From Pleurocapsa sp. MO_226.B13 (GTDB lineage: Bacteria; Cyanobacteriota; Cyanobacteriia; Cyanobacteriales; Xenococcaceae): a stretch of 9,989 nucleotides of DNA. The first letter of the stretch is position 1, and every line of letters begins with the position of its first letter. Position numbers and translations under genes: made by a program. The stretch spans positions 1-9,989 of the forward strand of contig JASJEI010000500.1 of NCBI GenBank assembly GCA_030064795.1. The letters run 5' to 3'. This document shows positions 1-6,413 of this stretch, in pieces. Under the pieces are notes generated by a model. The model was not told the origin of the DNA. It was given only the letters and a program-made list of their open reading frames with translations, and ran no database searches.

Positions 1-17
1 CGCTAAACCACCGATTC

Positions 18-81
18 CCCAAGGCTTATTTTCCCGTTATCGATTGTCATTAAGCCAAAATTATTGAAAATAAGCCTTGGG
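18..81. repeat. Perfect 16-bp inverted repeat (hairpin / tiny MITE-like element)
   Basis: CCCAAGGCTTATTTTC at 18-33 is the exact reverse complement of 66-81, with a 32-nt spacer, so the strand can fold into a long hairpin. No T-run follows the right arm, which argues against a simple intrinsic terminator. The right arm lies directly upstream of the broken hydrolase reading frame, so the element may have truncated that gene. No convincing target-site duplication is visible. It could be a small non-autonomous transposon, a REP-like palindrome or a bidirectional attenuator. Confidence 0.7.
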
Positions 82-121
82 AGGAAATCCAGTTCTGGAG
101 GGGGTTTCAGAGATGCCGTGA

Positions 122-544
122 AAAGTCAGCAAAATCGTTACCGATCTATTTGCCAAGTCTCTAGAGTTTGTCGAACAGAACGATAACTCCCTCGACCAGA
201 TGCAACCTAATTCTGACTTGATAAAGGCGATCGCAACTAACCCAGATCCTCAAGTCCCTTACACCATTATCGCTGGCGATCGCTCGACTGTGGTTAAAGA
301 ACAAACCAACCGCCTGCATCGACTGACAAACAAACTATTTACTCCCGCCATTAATAAGGTACTGGACGATCTTATCTTCGGCGGAGAATCTCACGATATC
401 GCTGTAAGTATTGCCAGCATTCAAAACGTCGATCGAGAGCGATCGCCCCAACCGAAAGTTTTACCCAATGTAGCTTGCGACCACATGACCTATTTCACTA
501 CTGAAGCTGGTTTAAAGGCACTGGTAGATGCACTCGATCGGTAG
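122..544 (+). pseudogene. C-terminal remnant of an alpha/beta-hydrolase-like (DUF7379-type) protein
   Basis: The frame reads ...SLDQMQPNSDLIKAIA, then PYTIIAGDRS, then GGESHDIAVSIASI, and ends with PNVACDHMTYFTTEAGL. From memory this is the tail of the lipase-like alpha/beta-hydrolase domain found alone or fused to conflict-type modules in cyanobacteria. The Asp of HDIAV and the His of CDH would be the catalytic acid and base. The nucleophile-elbow half is missing. Recognisable family sequence begins upstream of the first ATG (position 200), which has no ribosome binding site, and the frame is closed by a TGA at 119-121. It is therefore best read as a truncated pseudogene; an ATG-200 product would be 114 aa. 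A 90-bp homologue of its last 29 codons lies at 3684-3773. The family name is from memory; the truncation is seen directly. Confidence 0.6.
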
Positions 545-701
545 TTTTAACTTTCCTTCTACTTCGTAAAACCGAAACCTAAGCCGAGCCATATTTTACT
601 GCATAAGTCCGAAACTCAATCTCTATATATAGTTTGAAACTGTCTGGTCAACTCGATGTCGATTGGCTTACTGACTTTATCTACCAAAAAAAGAGTCTAT
701 T

Positions 702-2360
702 ATGGCTAAGATTAACCGTAGTTTAGCGATCATTATTGGTATTGATGAATACAAGAATATTCTTCAACTCCATAATGCTCGCTCTGACGCTGACCAATTG
801 GCTAATGTTCTTGAAAGAATCTACGGCTACAAGGTTTTACTCTTACTCGATAAAGGAGCAAATAAAGCAGAACTAGATAAACTTGTAGCAAATCTTCAAA
901 ATAAGACTATCACATTCGATGGCAAGGACATTAAAGTTAACAAGAGCGATCGCGTTTTATTCTATTTTGCAGGTCATGGATTTGCTGAAGAAGCACAGGA
1001 TAGTGAAGCTGGTCAACCTGCTGGTTACTTTATGCCTCAAGATGCCCAAGAACGCGATAAAAACACCTGGTTATCGATGCATGAGGTATATGAGGCTTTT
1101 AGTGCCTTAGATTGTCATCATCTGTTAATGATTTTAGATTGTTGCTTTGCTGGTAGAATTTCTTGGGTAGGACAGGGTAGAAATGCAGCACGTTCTCGCA
1201 AGCTATATCGCCAGAGTTACGATCGCTTTATCAAACATAGAACCGAGCAAATCATTACTTCTGCTGCTCATGATGAAGAGGCACAGGATTTATCTCGTTT
1301 TGGACAAAGGGGAGAGAAAAATGGTAATTCTCCTTTCGCTCACTTACTCCTAAAAGTACTACAAGGTAATTCCGATGGGGGTAGGGATAAAGCGATCGAG
1401 GCAATTATTGAGGATAAGATAATTACTGTCCAAGAACTTTTTACCTATCTCCAAAACGAACTGGGGAAAGTAGCCGAAGGACAAACACCTGGTCTGGCTC
1501 AACCTCGAAAATATGACCCGAAAACAGGGGAATATGTATACTTAAAGGGCGAATATATCTTTCTCCTCCCTAAATTTAATCCCGAAAACTTAACAAAACT
1601 CACACTCAACAAAAATACCAATCCCTACAAAGGTTTAGCCTCATTTGAAACTGAGGATAGTCAGCTATTTTATGGCAGAAAAACCTTGAGTGAGGAGCTA
1701 AAGAAAAAAGTAAATAAACAACCACTGACTATTGTTTTAGGTGCTTCGGGTTCGGGTAAATCTAGCTTAGTTAAAGCAGGTTTAATTCCTACTCTAAAAG
1801 CAGAATTCGATCGCCAGTGGCATATTTTCAGCCCAATGCGACCTGGTGAATCTCCGCTTAAAGCCTTAAACAAAATACTGTCTCCATCGGAATCTGGTTC
1901 TTCAATTATTAATCTGACTTCCAAGAAAAAAATAAATATTCTCTCTGGCAAAATTAGCTATTTAATAACTCATAACTCTGAATCTAAATTATTATTAGTA
2001 ATTGACCAGAGTGAAGAATTAGTTACTCTCTGTAAGAGTCAACAAGAACGGGAAAATTTTCTCAATCTATTAGCGGAGTTAGTAACCAAATATCCACAAC
2101 AGATACGCATTGTACTAACATTACGTTCTGATTTTGAACCTCAACTAAGGGATGCGATCGAAGAAATCTATTGGCAAAAGGCTTGGCAAGAGGGGCGGTT
2201 TTTCGTGATTCCTATGGATAGGGAAGAGTTACAACAAGCGATTGAAGAACCTGCTGCACAACGGACACTGTTTTTTGAGTCTCCTAAGCTAGTTAATCAG
2301 TTGATTGATGAAGCGATCGATACACCTGGCACTTTACCTTTACCTGTTCTCTGGTCATGA
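702..2360 (+). CDS. Caspase-like protease fused to nSTAND1 ATPase, 3' end lost
   Basis: The product is 552 aa. Residues 1-230 form a caspase-fold peptidase (C14, orthocaspase-like). The catalytic His is H92 in FAGHGF and the catalytic Cys is C148 in DCCFAG; a p10-like part with ITVQELF follows at about 240-290. Residues 307-540 are an nSTAND1 NTPase starting NPYKGLASF, with Walker [10 protein letters not shown] (347-355), Walker [10 protein letters not shown] (431-439) and RSDF (475-478). Such proteins normally continue through GTLPLLSF into a linker and WD40 sensor repeats. Here the frame reads [10 protein letters not shown] and stops, while WD40 sequence begins at once in another frame, so a deletion has removed the linker. 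The start is supported because the second copy at 8686 begins with the same [12 protein letters not shown] sequence. The protease could still be made without its sensor; its activity and regulation are unknown. Likely ancestral role: ligand-triggered proteolysis in defence or cell death. Confidence 0.85.
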   Translation: MAKINRSLAIIIGIDEYKNILQLHNARSDADQLANVLERIYGYKVLLLLDKGANKAELDKLVANLQNKTITFDGKDIKVNKSDRVLFYFAGHGFAEEAQDSEAGQPAGYFMPQDAQERDKNTWLSMHEVYEAFSALDCHHLLMILDCCFAGRISWVGQGRNAARSRKLYRQSYDRFIKHRTEQIITSAAHDEEAQDLSRFGQRGEKNGNSPFAHLLLKVLQGNSDGGRDKAIEAIIEDKIITVQELFTYLQNELGKVAEGQTPGLAQPRKYDPKTGEYVYLKGEYIFLLPKFNPENLTKLTLNKNTNPYKGLASFETEDSQLFYGRKTLSEELKKKVNKQPLTIVLGASGSGKSSLVKAGLIPTLKAEFDRQWHIFSPMRPGESPLKALNKILSPSESGSSIINLTSKKKINILSGKISYLITHNSESKLLLVIDQSEELVTLCKSQQERENFLNLLAELVTKYPQQIRIVLTLRSDFEPQLRDAIEEIYWQKAWQEGRFFVIPMDREELQQAIEEPAAQRTLFFESPKLVNQLIDEAIDTPGTLPLPVLWS

Positions 2361-3140
2361 AGATTCTGTCTATTCAGTCGCTTTTAGTCCAGATGGTCAG
2401 TATATTGCCAGTGGCAGTGCAGATAAAACAGTACGATTGTGGAACATTAAAGGTAAGCAAATAGGCAAGCCTTTTGAAGCACATAAGTACGGTGTTAGCT
2501 CCATTGCCTTTAGTCCAGATAGCAAATACCTCATTACTGGTTCTTCATTAGGTACGGTTCTCTCAAATATATCAGGTAGAGATAATGAAAGTCGTGTTTT
2601 AAAGCTATGGAATCTTAAGGTAAGCAAATAGGGCAATCGTTTCGAGGACATGAGACCTCAATCAGCTCAGTCGCTTTTAGTCCAGATGGCAATTTTATTA
2701 TTAGTGGCAGTGCAGACGATACAATACGATTGTGGGACAGGGAAGGAAATTCTGTTGCCATACTGCCTAAAGCTCATAGTAGTCATGTCACTTCTGTTGG
2801 CTTTAGTTCAGATGGAAAGTACATTATCAGTAGTGGAGGGAAAACAGTAAGATTATGGCGAGGCGTTAAATTGCAATCTTGGCTTCAGGCAGCGTGTAAA
2901 AGGTTACAATACCATCCTGTCTTGAAAAATCCAGAGACTGATGTAGCAAAAGGAGCTAAAGAAACTTGCGAGAAATATGTCTGGAATCGTCCAAATGAAA
3001 TTGGCTCGAATGAGGCAACTCCAGTTGTACCTCCCATTTCTACTGCCCCTTCTCCAGATACATCCACCTCTACTCCCGAACACTTAAATCTGGTTATAGA
3101 GGAGATGGCCTCAGACTCCTATACAAGAGTCGAAGACTAG
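2341..3140 (+). pseudogene. WD40 sensor remnant of the caspase-nSTAND1 protein, frameshifted
   Basis: Four WD40 blades are readable. [15 protein letters not shown] and [15 protein letters not shown] lie in the frame of 2341. [15 protein letters not shown] and AHSSHVTSVGFSSDG lie in the frame of 2730, each ending in a version of VRLW or LKLW. Between blades 2 and 3 the text aatcttAAGGtaagcaaa lacks one A relative to the matching place after blade 1 (attAAAGGtaagcaaa). This 1-base loss near 2617-2621 switches frame and creates the TAG at 2629. A C-terminal tail LQAACKRLQYHPVLKNPETD...CEKYVW follows, of a type typical of cyanobacterial STAND-WD40 proteins, then a Pro/Ser/Thr-rich stretch. Four blades are fewer than the roughly seven of a closed propeller, so blades were lost with the upstream linker. 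No independent start or ribosome binding site is convincing. Confidence 0.8.
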
Positions 3141-3159
3141 TATACAAGGGAAAACGAAT

Positions 3160-3611
3160 CTGGATAAGCACGAACAAGCGATCGCAGATTACGACCAGGC
3201 GATCGAAATTAATCGTGACAATGCCGATGCTTACTATGCTCTGGGTTTTACCATTGGTGACAAGTTAAGCAAAAATACTAATAGTCAACTGCTAAATATA
3301 GTGTTGTTAATTAAGCAAAACGCTATATATGGACTAGAGTTAAATCTAGACGGCGATCGCTCAAAAAAAGAGAGTTAGCTTAAAAATGTCTCAAAAGCTG
3401 ATAGCTAATAGCTAAAAGCTGATAGCTAAAACCGTTTGACAAATAACACATCACCTTAACTTGTCACGAATGGGGTTTTACCCTTTCATTACAAGAAAAA
3501 AGCAAACAAAAAGCGATTCAAGCTTATCAAAAAGCAGCAGAACTATATCAAAAACAAGAAAAGACAGATTATTCCCAAAGCGCACACAAGCAAATCGAAA
3601 AGCTTGAGTGA
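3160..3611 (+). pseudogene. TPR-repeat protein remnant split by a miniature transposon
   Basis: Codons from 3160 read LDKHEQAIADYDQAIEI then NADAYYALGFT, a standard TPR motif pair. The frame then enters a 221-bp insertion. From 3474 the text resumes, one frame over, as GFTLSLQEKSKQKAIQAYQK, followed by AAELYQKQ, and closes with KQIEKLE at a TGA (3609-3611), a typical TPR-protein C terminus. Removing the insertion and one copy of its 9-bp target duplication joins both halves in frame as ...YYALGFTLSLQEKS.... The 5' part is degraded upstream of 3160 and no start is seen. The TPR may once have been fused behind the WD40 region, which ends only about 20 bp upstream, or it may be a fragment of an unrelated TPR gene. 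Confidence 0.75.
3252..3472. mobile_element. 221-bp MITE with 19-bp terminal inverted repeats and 9-bp target duplication
   Basis: The left end CATTGGTGACAAGTTAAGC (3252-3270) and the reverse complement of the right end (3454-3472), CATTCGTGACAAGTTAAGG, match at 17 of 19 positions. The element is bounded on both sides by the same 9-bp target, GGGTTTTAC (3243-3251 and 3473-3481). It contains no transposase-sized frame, so it is non-autonomous. Inside, a 15-bp direct repeat AAAAGCTGATAGCTA occurs at 3393-3407 and 3414-3428, and one HIP1 site is present. A 9-bp duplication fits the IS4 superfamily among others, but the family is not assigned. The perfect duplication and the in-frame host gene restored by excision suggest a fairly recent insertion. 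Confidence 0.9.
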
Positions 3612-3683
3612 AAAGCAGTGTGAGCATCTTACTCAGGCGATCGCTCTTAAACTAATCTCAATCAAAGTGCGACCGCCTAAGCC

Positions 3684-3773
3684 AAAATTTTGCCCAATGT
3701 TGCTTGCGACCATATGACCTATTTCACCACCGAAGCAGGCTTCAAGGAACTGGTAGATGCACTCCATCAGTAG
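3684..3773 (+). pseudogene. Second copy of the hydrolase C-terminal tail (fragment)
   Basis: Twenty-nine codons read KILPNVACDHMTYFTTEAGF and end ...KELVDALHQ before a TAG. They match the last 29 codons of the remnant at 122-544 over exactly 90 bp, with 78 identical bases. Seven of the 12 differences are synonymous, so the copies diverged while both were under protein-level selection. Just upstream, gcgaccgcctaagccaaaa still resembles the corresponding RSPQPK coding text of the first copy but is one base out of frame. Nothing else of the gene is present. It is a relic, not an expressed gene. Confidence 0.75.
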
Positions 3774-3785
3774 TTTTTTACCATA

Positions 3786-3961
3786 TGCGATCGCGTAGCG
3801 CCTGCCTTCGGCAGATCGCACTCTGGTTACTTTTAATTCAGAGTCAGGCGATCGCAATCTAGTTACTCTTAATATAGCAGTCAGGCGATCGCGTTTAAAA
3901 CTCCTAGTCAGAAAGAGCGATCGCACATTGCTTACTTTTAATTTAGCACTCAAGCGATAAG
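3786..3961. repeat. HIP1-anchored repeat array A (37/32/37-bp rhythm)
   Basis: GCGATCGC sites at 3848, 3885 and 3917 and a decayed one at 3954 are spaced 37, 32 and 37 bp. A further degenerate site at 3812 lies 36 bp before 3848. The 37-bp units carry a core like GTTACTTTTAATTCAG; the 32-bp unit carries AAACTCCTAGTCAGAAAGA. The left edge is a nested hairpin: CTGCC-TTC-GGCAG (3802-3814) inside TGCGAT...ATCGCA arms (3786-3791 and 3815-3820), a form common in cyanobacterial HIP1-linked repeats. The same unit order recurs at 4663-4918. No coding capacity is evident. Confidence 0.7.
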
Positions 3962-3982
3962 ATTCTTAAAGTCTAAATCCAA

Positions 3983-4372
3983 TTAATTCAGAGTTTTTAC
4001 CCCCGCGTAATTTAAAATTTTGCTATCCGCCGTCAACAAAAAACAATCGTAAACTTTGGCAGTAGCAACAATAATTTGGTCTGCTGGATCGTTATGAAAT
4101 CCAGATAGTTGAGTAGATTGGACTACGATAGAAACATTTAAATCTAATAACTGCACCCCTGGATAAGCTAAAGCTGTTCTTAACCACTCATCAACTGGGA
4201 GCGATAAAACTAACCTATTTTTCTCGACTAATTTAGCCACTTCCCAACAAGAAATTATGCTGATACCCAACCCTTGAGGTTGATAATTTTGTATCCATTG
4301 CTTATATTGCTCGGTCAACTGAGGACTATCATTAACCCACCAAATCCAAATATGAGTATCAAGAACAATCAC
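3983..4372 (-). CDS. vapC: PIN-domain toxin, VapC-like ribonuclease
   Basis: A small PIN-domain protein expected to be a Mg-dependent endoribonuclease held inactive by the antitoxin encoded just upstream. Numbered from the GTG at 4372 (129 aa), the acidic residues are D5 in VLDTHIW, E44 in CWEVAKL, D98 in DPADQIIVATA and D116 in LLTADSKIL, the usual PIN spacing. A TTG at 4387 would add five residues. The GTG is preferred because it overlaps the antitoxin stop as GTGA, has GGAAG seven bases upstream, and begins the protein right before the first PIN strand as most VapCs do. Translation is probably coupled to the antitoxin. All catalytic residues are present, so the toxin looks intact. The RNA target cannot be told from sequence. 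Confidence 0.85.
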   Translation of the reverse strand: MIVLDTHIWIWWVNDSPQLTEQYKQWIQNYQPQGLGISIISCWEVAKLVEKNRLVLSLPVDEWLRTALAYPGVQLLDLNVSIVVQSTQLSGFHNDPADQIIVATAKVYDCFLLTADSKILNYAGVKTLN

Positions 4373-4587
4373 TTTAATACTTCCCAATCATCAGGAGAAG
4401 TAGCAGGTTCAAAAGGCTCTTCATAACTAATAACTGTTCCCTTTAGCGGATAAGAGTCAGAGACAATTCTAGATGAATTACGTTCCAGAATAATTACTTC
4501 TACTTTATCGCCTTTTTTAAAAGGTAAATTTTGTAATGATAACTTTCCGTTTTCGGTCAGAGCGGTTTCTATACGGTGTGCATTCAT
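4369..4587 (-). CDS. Antitoxin partner of the PIN toxin (AbrB/VapB-like)
   Basis: The 72-aa protein reads ALTENGKLSLQNLPFKKGD then KVEVIILE in its first half, a pattern of short beta strands and a Lys/Gly turn like the swapped-hairpin AbrB-type DNA-binding fold. The C-terminal half (PLKGTVISYEEPFEPATSPD then DWEVLK) is acidic and typical of the toxin-binding tail of cyanobacterial antitoxins paired with PIN toxins. It lies directly upstream of the toxin and overlaps it by 4 bp. The ATG at 4585-4587 has no clear Shine-Dalgarno sequence, which is common in cyanobacteria. Like other such antitoxins it probably represses its own operon; a candidate promoter and an inverted repeat lie just upstream. 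The family is assigned from pattern, not a search, and no vapB symbol is given because several antitoxin classes pair with VapC. Confidence 0.75.
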   Translation of the reverse strand: MNAHRIETALTENGKLSLQNLPFKKGDKVEVIILERNSSRIVSDSYPLKGTVISYEEPFEPATSPDDWEVLK

Positions 4588-4599
4588 TGCGTAGGAGAG

Positions 4600-4643
4600 A
4601 GATTAAGTAACCTAATCTTATTCTACTAATAGGTGAAGCTCAA
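4600..4643 (-). promoter_or_regulatory. Candidate toxin-antitoxin promoter with overlapping operator
   Basis: On the minus strand, TTGAGC (4643-4638) and TAAGAT (4620-4615) are separated by 17 bp, each matching the sigma-70 hexamers at 4 of 6 positions, and the -10 box ends 27 bp before the antitoxin ATG. An inverted repeat AGATTA-N7-TAATCT at 4600-4618 overlaps the -10 box, a plausible place for autoregulatory binding by the antitoxin. Both calls are by pattern only. Confidence 0.4.
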
Positions 4644-4750
4644 TTAATTAAGTTTAAATAGTGCGATCGCACTTGGGTTACTTTTAATTCAGCATTCGGG
4701 CGATCGCGTTTTAAACTCCTAGTCAGAAAGAGCGATCGCACCTCAGCTCC

Positions 4751-4882
4751 CAATACTGTTCGGTTAGCAAAGTTATGTGTTGAGACAAGCAAGGGAAGCA
4801 GGGGAAGCGGGGGAAGCAGGGGAAGCGGGGGAAGCAGGGGAAGCGGGGGAAGAGGAAAATAAGACTTATCCGAACAGTATTG
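4751..4882. mobile_element. 132-bp miniature inverted-repeat element carrying a G-rich tandem repeat
   Basis: CAATACTGTTCGG at 4751-4763 is the perfect reverse complement of 4870-4882. The flanks CCTCAGCTCC (4741-4750) and CCTCGGCTCC (4883-4892) are a 10-bp target duplication with one mismatch. Removing element and duplication restores the 37-bp spacing of the host HIP1 array, which confirms the boundaries independently. There is no coding frame. The interior is mostly a tandem repeat of 9-bp G-rich units. The transposase that moved it is unknown. Confidence 0.85.
4787..4849 (+). repeat. Seven tandem 9-bp G-rich units (AAGCRGGGG)
   Basis: One degenerate unit AAGCAAGGG (4787-4795) is followed by six units alternating AAGCAGGGG and AAGCGGGGG (4796-4849), so the higher-order period is 18 bp. 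The plus strand has at least six runs of four or five G separated by 4-5 bases, which fits a G-quadruplex-forming motif. The unit number is likely to vary between strains by slippage. Confidence 0.85.
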
Positions 4883-4918
4883 CCTCGGCTCCTATTAACT
4901 TAGCATTTTGGCGATCGC

Positions 4919-5356
4919 TGTTTTAGTCAATTTATGAGTTTTTCTGTGAGTTTTATGAGTTTTATAGACCAAAAGTCAAACTAATATAAGCGTAAACAGT
5001 AGACATAGGGGAACAGGAGGTACTGACAGATATATTTGCCTTTAATTGCGACTGGGCGCGCCACCACCTATAAATCAACCTCGATCTAGATAAAAGCGAT
5101 CGCACTTGATGCGATTCCATATCCCCAAAAGCGATCGTACAAAAAAATACAGCTAAGACACAAGAGTAAAAAAACAATAAATCTTTCTTTTTAAGATCTC
5201 AAAAAGAGAGGTATGTTTAAAAGAGTAAGAAGTATAGCGCGAGTCTAACTTGCTTCTTAGTTTTCAAGGCGATCGCTATCTCTGTAATAGTATTGAAATT
5301 TTCAACCGTCAAGCCAAATAAATCTATGTAATTTAAGAATAAGAGGATGGATAAAA
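4919..5356. other. Intergenic region with no gene recognised
   Basis: No convincing reading frame is present; a 71-codon minus-strand frame has no family resemblance. The stretch holds a repeated TTTTATGAGTTTT-like text at about 4929-4964, HIP1 sites near 5097 and 5269, and a 13-bp palindrome TTGAAA-T-TTTCAA (5293-5305) about 50 bp before the P450-like gene, which could be a regulator site. AAGAGG at 5341-5346 is a plausible ribosome binding site for that gene. Confidence 0.5.
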
Positions 5357-6259
5357 ATGTTAGATTCCGTTCAATCTTGGTTTAATCCTCTAAGGATAAA
5401 CATTCCTTTTTTAATCGACATTATCATTGTTTCCGATCCAGACCAGATAAAACAGATTGAAAGTTCTGGTGAGGTCGATCGCTTGCATTTTGATGAAACT
5501 AAGTCCCTACCTTGGTGGATACAATTGTATTTTCCTTCTACTAAATTTTATGACAAGGAGCGCGATTTGTGGTTTTGTCCTTTTGAATCTAGTTCCAATC
5601 CGACATACCTACCAAGGCGTACTTATCTAGAGGAAAAAACAGCTACGGGTTATAGTCAAGATGATGTTAAAAAAATTGCTCAGTTGTTGAGAAATAACGC
5701 CTCAGATGAAGTTTTAGCTCATGAAATGGTGCAGGTAGTTAACAAGAGATTCTTTAATGAGGAAATTCCCTCAGAAATTACCGCAGCAGCAAAATATACC
5801 GTCCAGAAATTTAGCGAAGCTATTTTCCCTTGGAAGTATATCAAGGGTGTAGAATCCCAAAAGAAAATTATGAATTACTGTCAGAGTAATCTTGCCCCAG
5901 GGGTTCATCTTTTGGATGTGGGACATAATATTGGAGAAGTGGTACAAGCAACAGCAGGTTCGTTAAGGGTTTTAAAAGATAACCTCCATCGTTCAGTTGA
6001 AGATATCTTTACCGAGCATGCTCCCACGCCTCAAGTACCCAGAATTGCAATTAAAGCATCTACTTTTAATGGAATGTTGTCTTATCCCACAATCCCAGGA
6101 GAAACCGTATTCATCCTGCAAATTGCCAAGGCTGCTGCTGAAACTAAAGATATTTGGTTGACTTTTGGAACGGGGACATCGGAACGAAGCTGTGTTTTTA
6201 AAGACTTTTTCTTAAATTTTATGAAAGATCTTCAATACGAATTACAAATAGAAAAATAA
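5357..6259 (+). CDS. Divergent, compact cytochrome P450-like protein (tentative)
   Basis: A 300-aa protein with several P450-like landmarks in the right order. IIIVSDPDQIKQI (22-34) resembles the N-terminal strand and helix; DVGHNIGEVVQATAG (187-201) may be the I-helix; PTPQVPRIA (223-231) resembles the segment after the K-helix; TIPGETVFI (245-253) matches the tIPaGt.V strand. FGTGTSERSC (270-279) resembles the haem-thiolate loop with C279 as candidate ligand, but has two extra residues before Cys. The K-helix ExxR is absent (DIFT at 216-219), and the length is well below the usual ~400 aa. It may be a degenerate or specialised P450, like hydroperoxide-metabolising types that do not need O2 activation, or a non-P450 look-alike. 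AAGAGG lies 10 bp before the ATG. It runs in the same direction as the alpha-dioxygenase-like gene, 578 bp upstream of it. There is no internal stop or frameshift. Confidence 0.45.
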   Translation: MLDSVQSWFNPLRINIPFLIDIIIVSDPDQIKQIESSGEVDRLHFDETKSLPWWIQLYFPSTKFYDKERDLWFCPFESSSNPTYLPRRTYLEEKTATGYSQDDVKKIAQLLRNNASDEVLAHEMVQVVNKRFFNEEIPSEITAAAKYTVQKFSEAIFPWKYIKGVESQKKIMNYCQSNLAPGVHLLDVGHNIGEVVQATAGSLRVLKDNLHRSVEDIFTEHAPTPQVPRIAIKASTFNGMLSYPTIPGETVFILQIAKAAAETKDIWLTFGTGTSERSCVFKDFFLNFMKDLQYELQIEK

Positions 6260-6413
6260 GTAAGCTCGTCGTTTGCAAGAATAAATCGAGATTTTTGGGT
6301 TGATTTTCTATTGCATCCTCTGAACTAAAGCAATACGCGAAAACGTCAGGACATTTTTTCAATTGGTACTTGTTATACGAAATCCGATTGCCAAAAAGTA
6401 CCAAAAAATCGGT

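Larger units (their letters stand above)
4663..4918. repeat. HIP1-anchored repeat array B, copy of array A interrupted by a MITE
   Basis: GCGATCGC sites at 4663, 4700 and 4732 are spaced 37 and 32 bp. The next site, at 4911, is 179 bp further on, but subtracting the 132-bp inserted element and its 10-bp target duplication leaves exactly 37. The order 37/32/37 and the unit texts match array A. For example AAACTCCTAGTCAGAAAGA and the HIP1 after it are identical in both (3898-3924 and 4713-4739). The arrays lie on either side of the toxin-antitoxin pair in the same orientation. Confidence 0.75.

Noticed and set aside
200..544. Free-standing 114-aa small protein
   Set aside because: Family-like sequence continues in frame upstream of the ATG, which has no ribosome binding site, so a truncated larger gene explains it better.
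3637..3676. Extra 32-bp HIP1 unit upstream of array A
   Set aside because: GCGATCGC at 3637 and GCGACCGC at 3669 are 32 bp apart, but the text between aligns poorly with the 32-bp unit and overlaps hydrolase-derived sequence, so the spacing may be chance.
3633..3953. 106-codon minus-strand frame over repeat array A
   Set aside because: The frame is built from the HIP1 repeat units and the hydrolase relic read backwards, and the product shows internal repeats mirroring the DNA repeats.
3786..3961. Possible CRISPR array from evenly spaced repeats
   Set aside because: The shared part is the 8-bp HIP1 octamer, and the intervening text is itself repeated between units and between the two arrays, so there are no unique spacers. 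No cas genes are nearby.
4962..5177. 71-codon minus-strand frame with a hydrophobic start
   Set aside because: There is no ribosome binding site or family resemblance, it spans HIP1 sites, and its composition looks like translated non-coding sequence.
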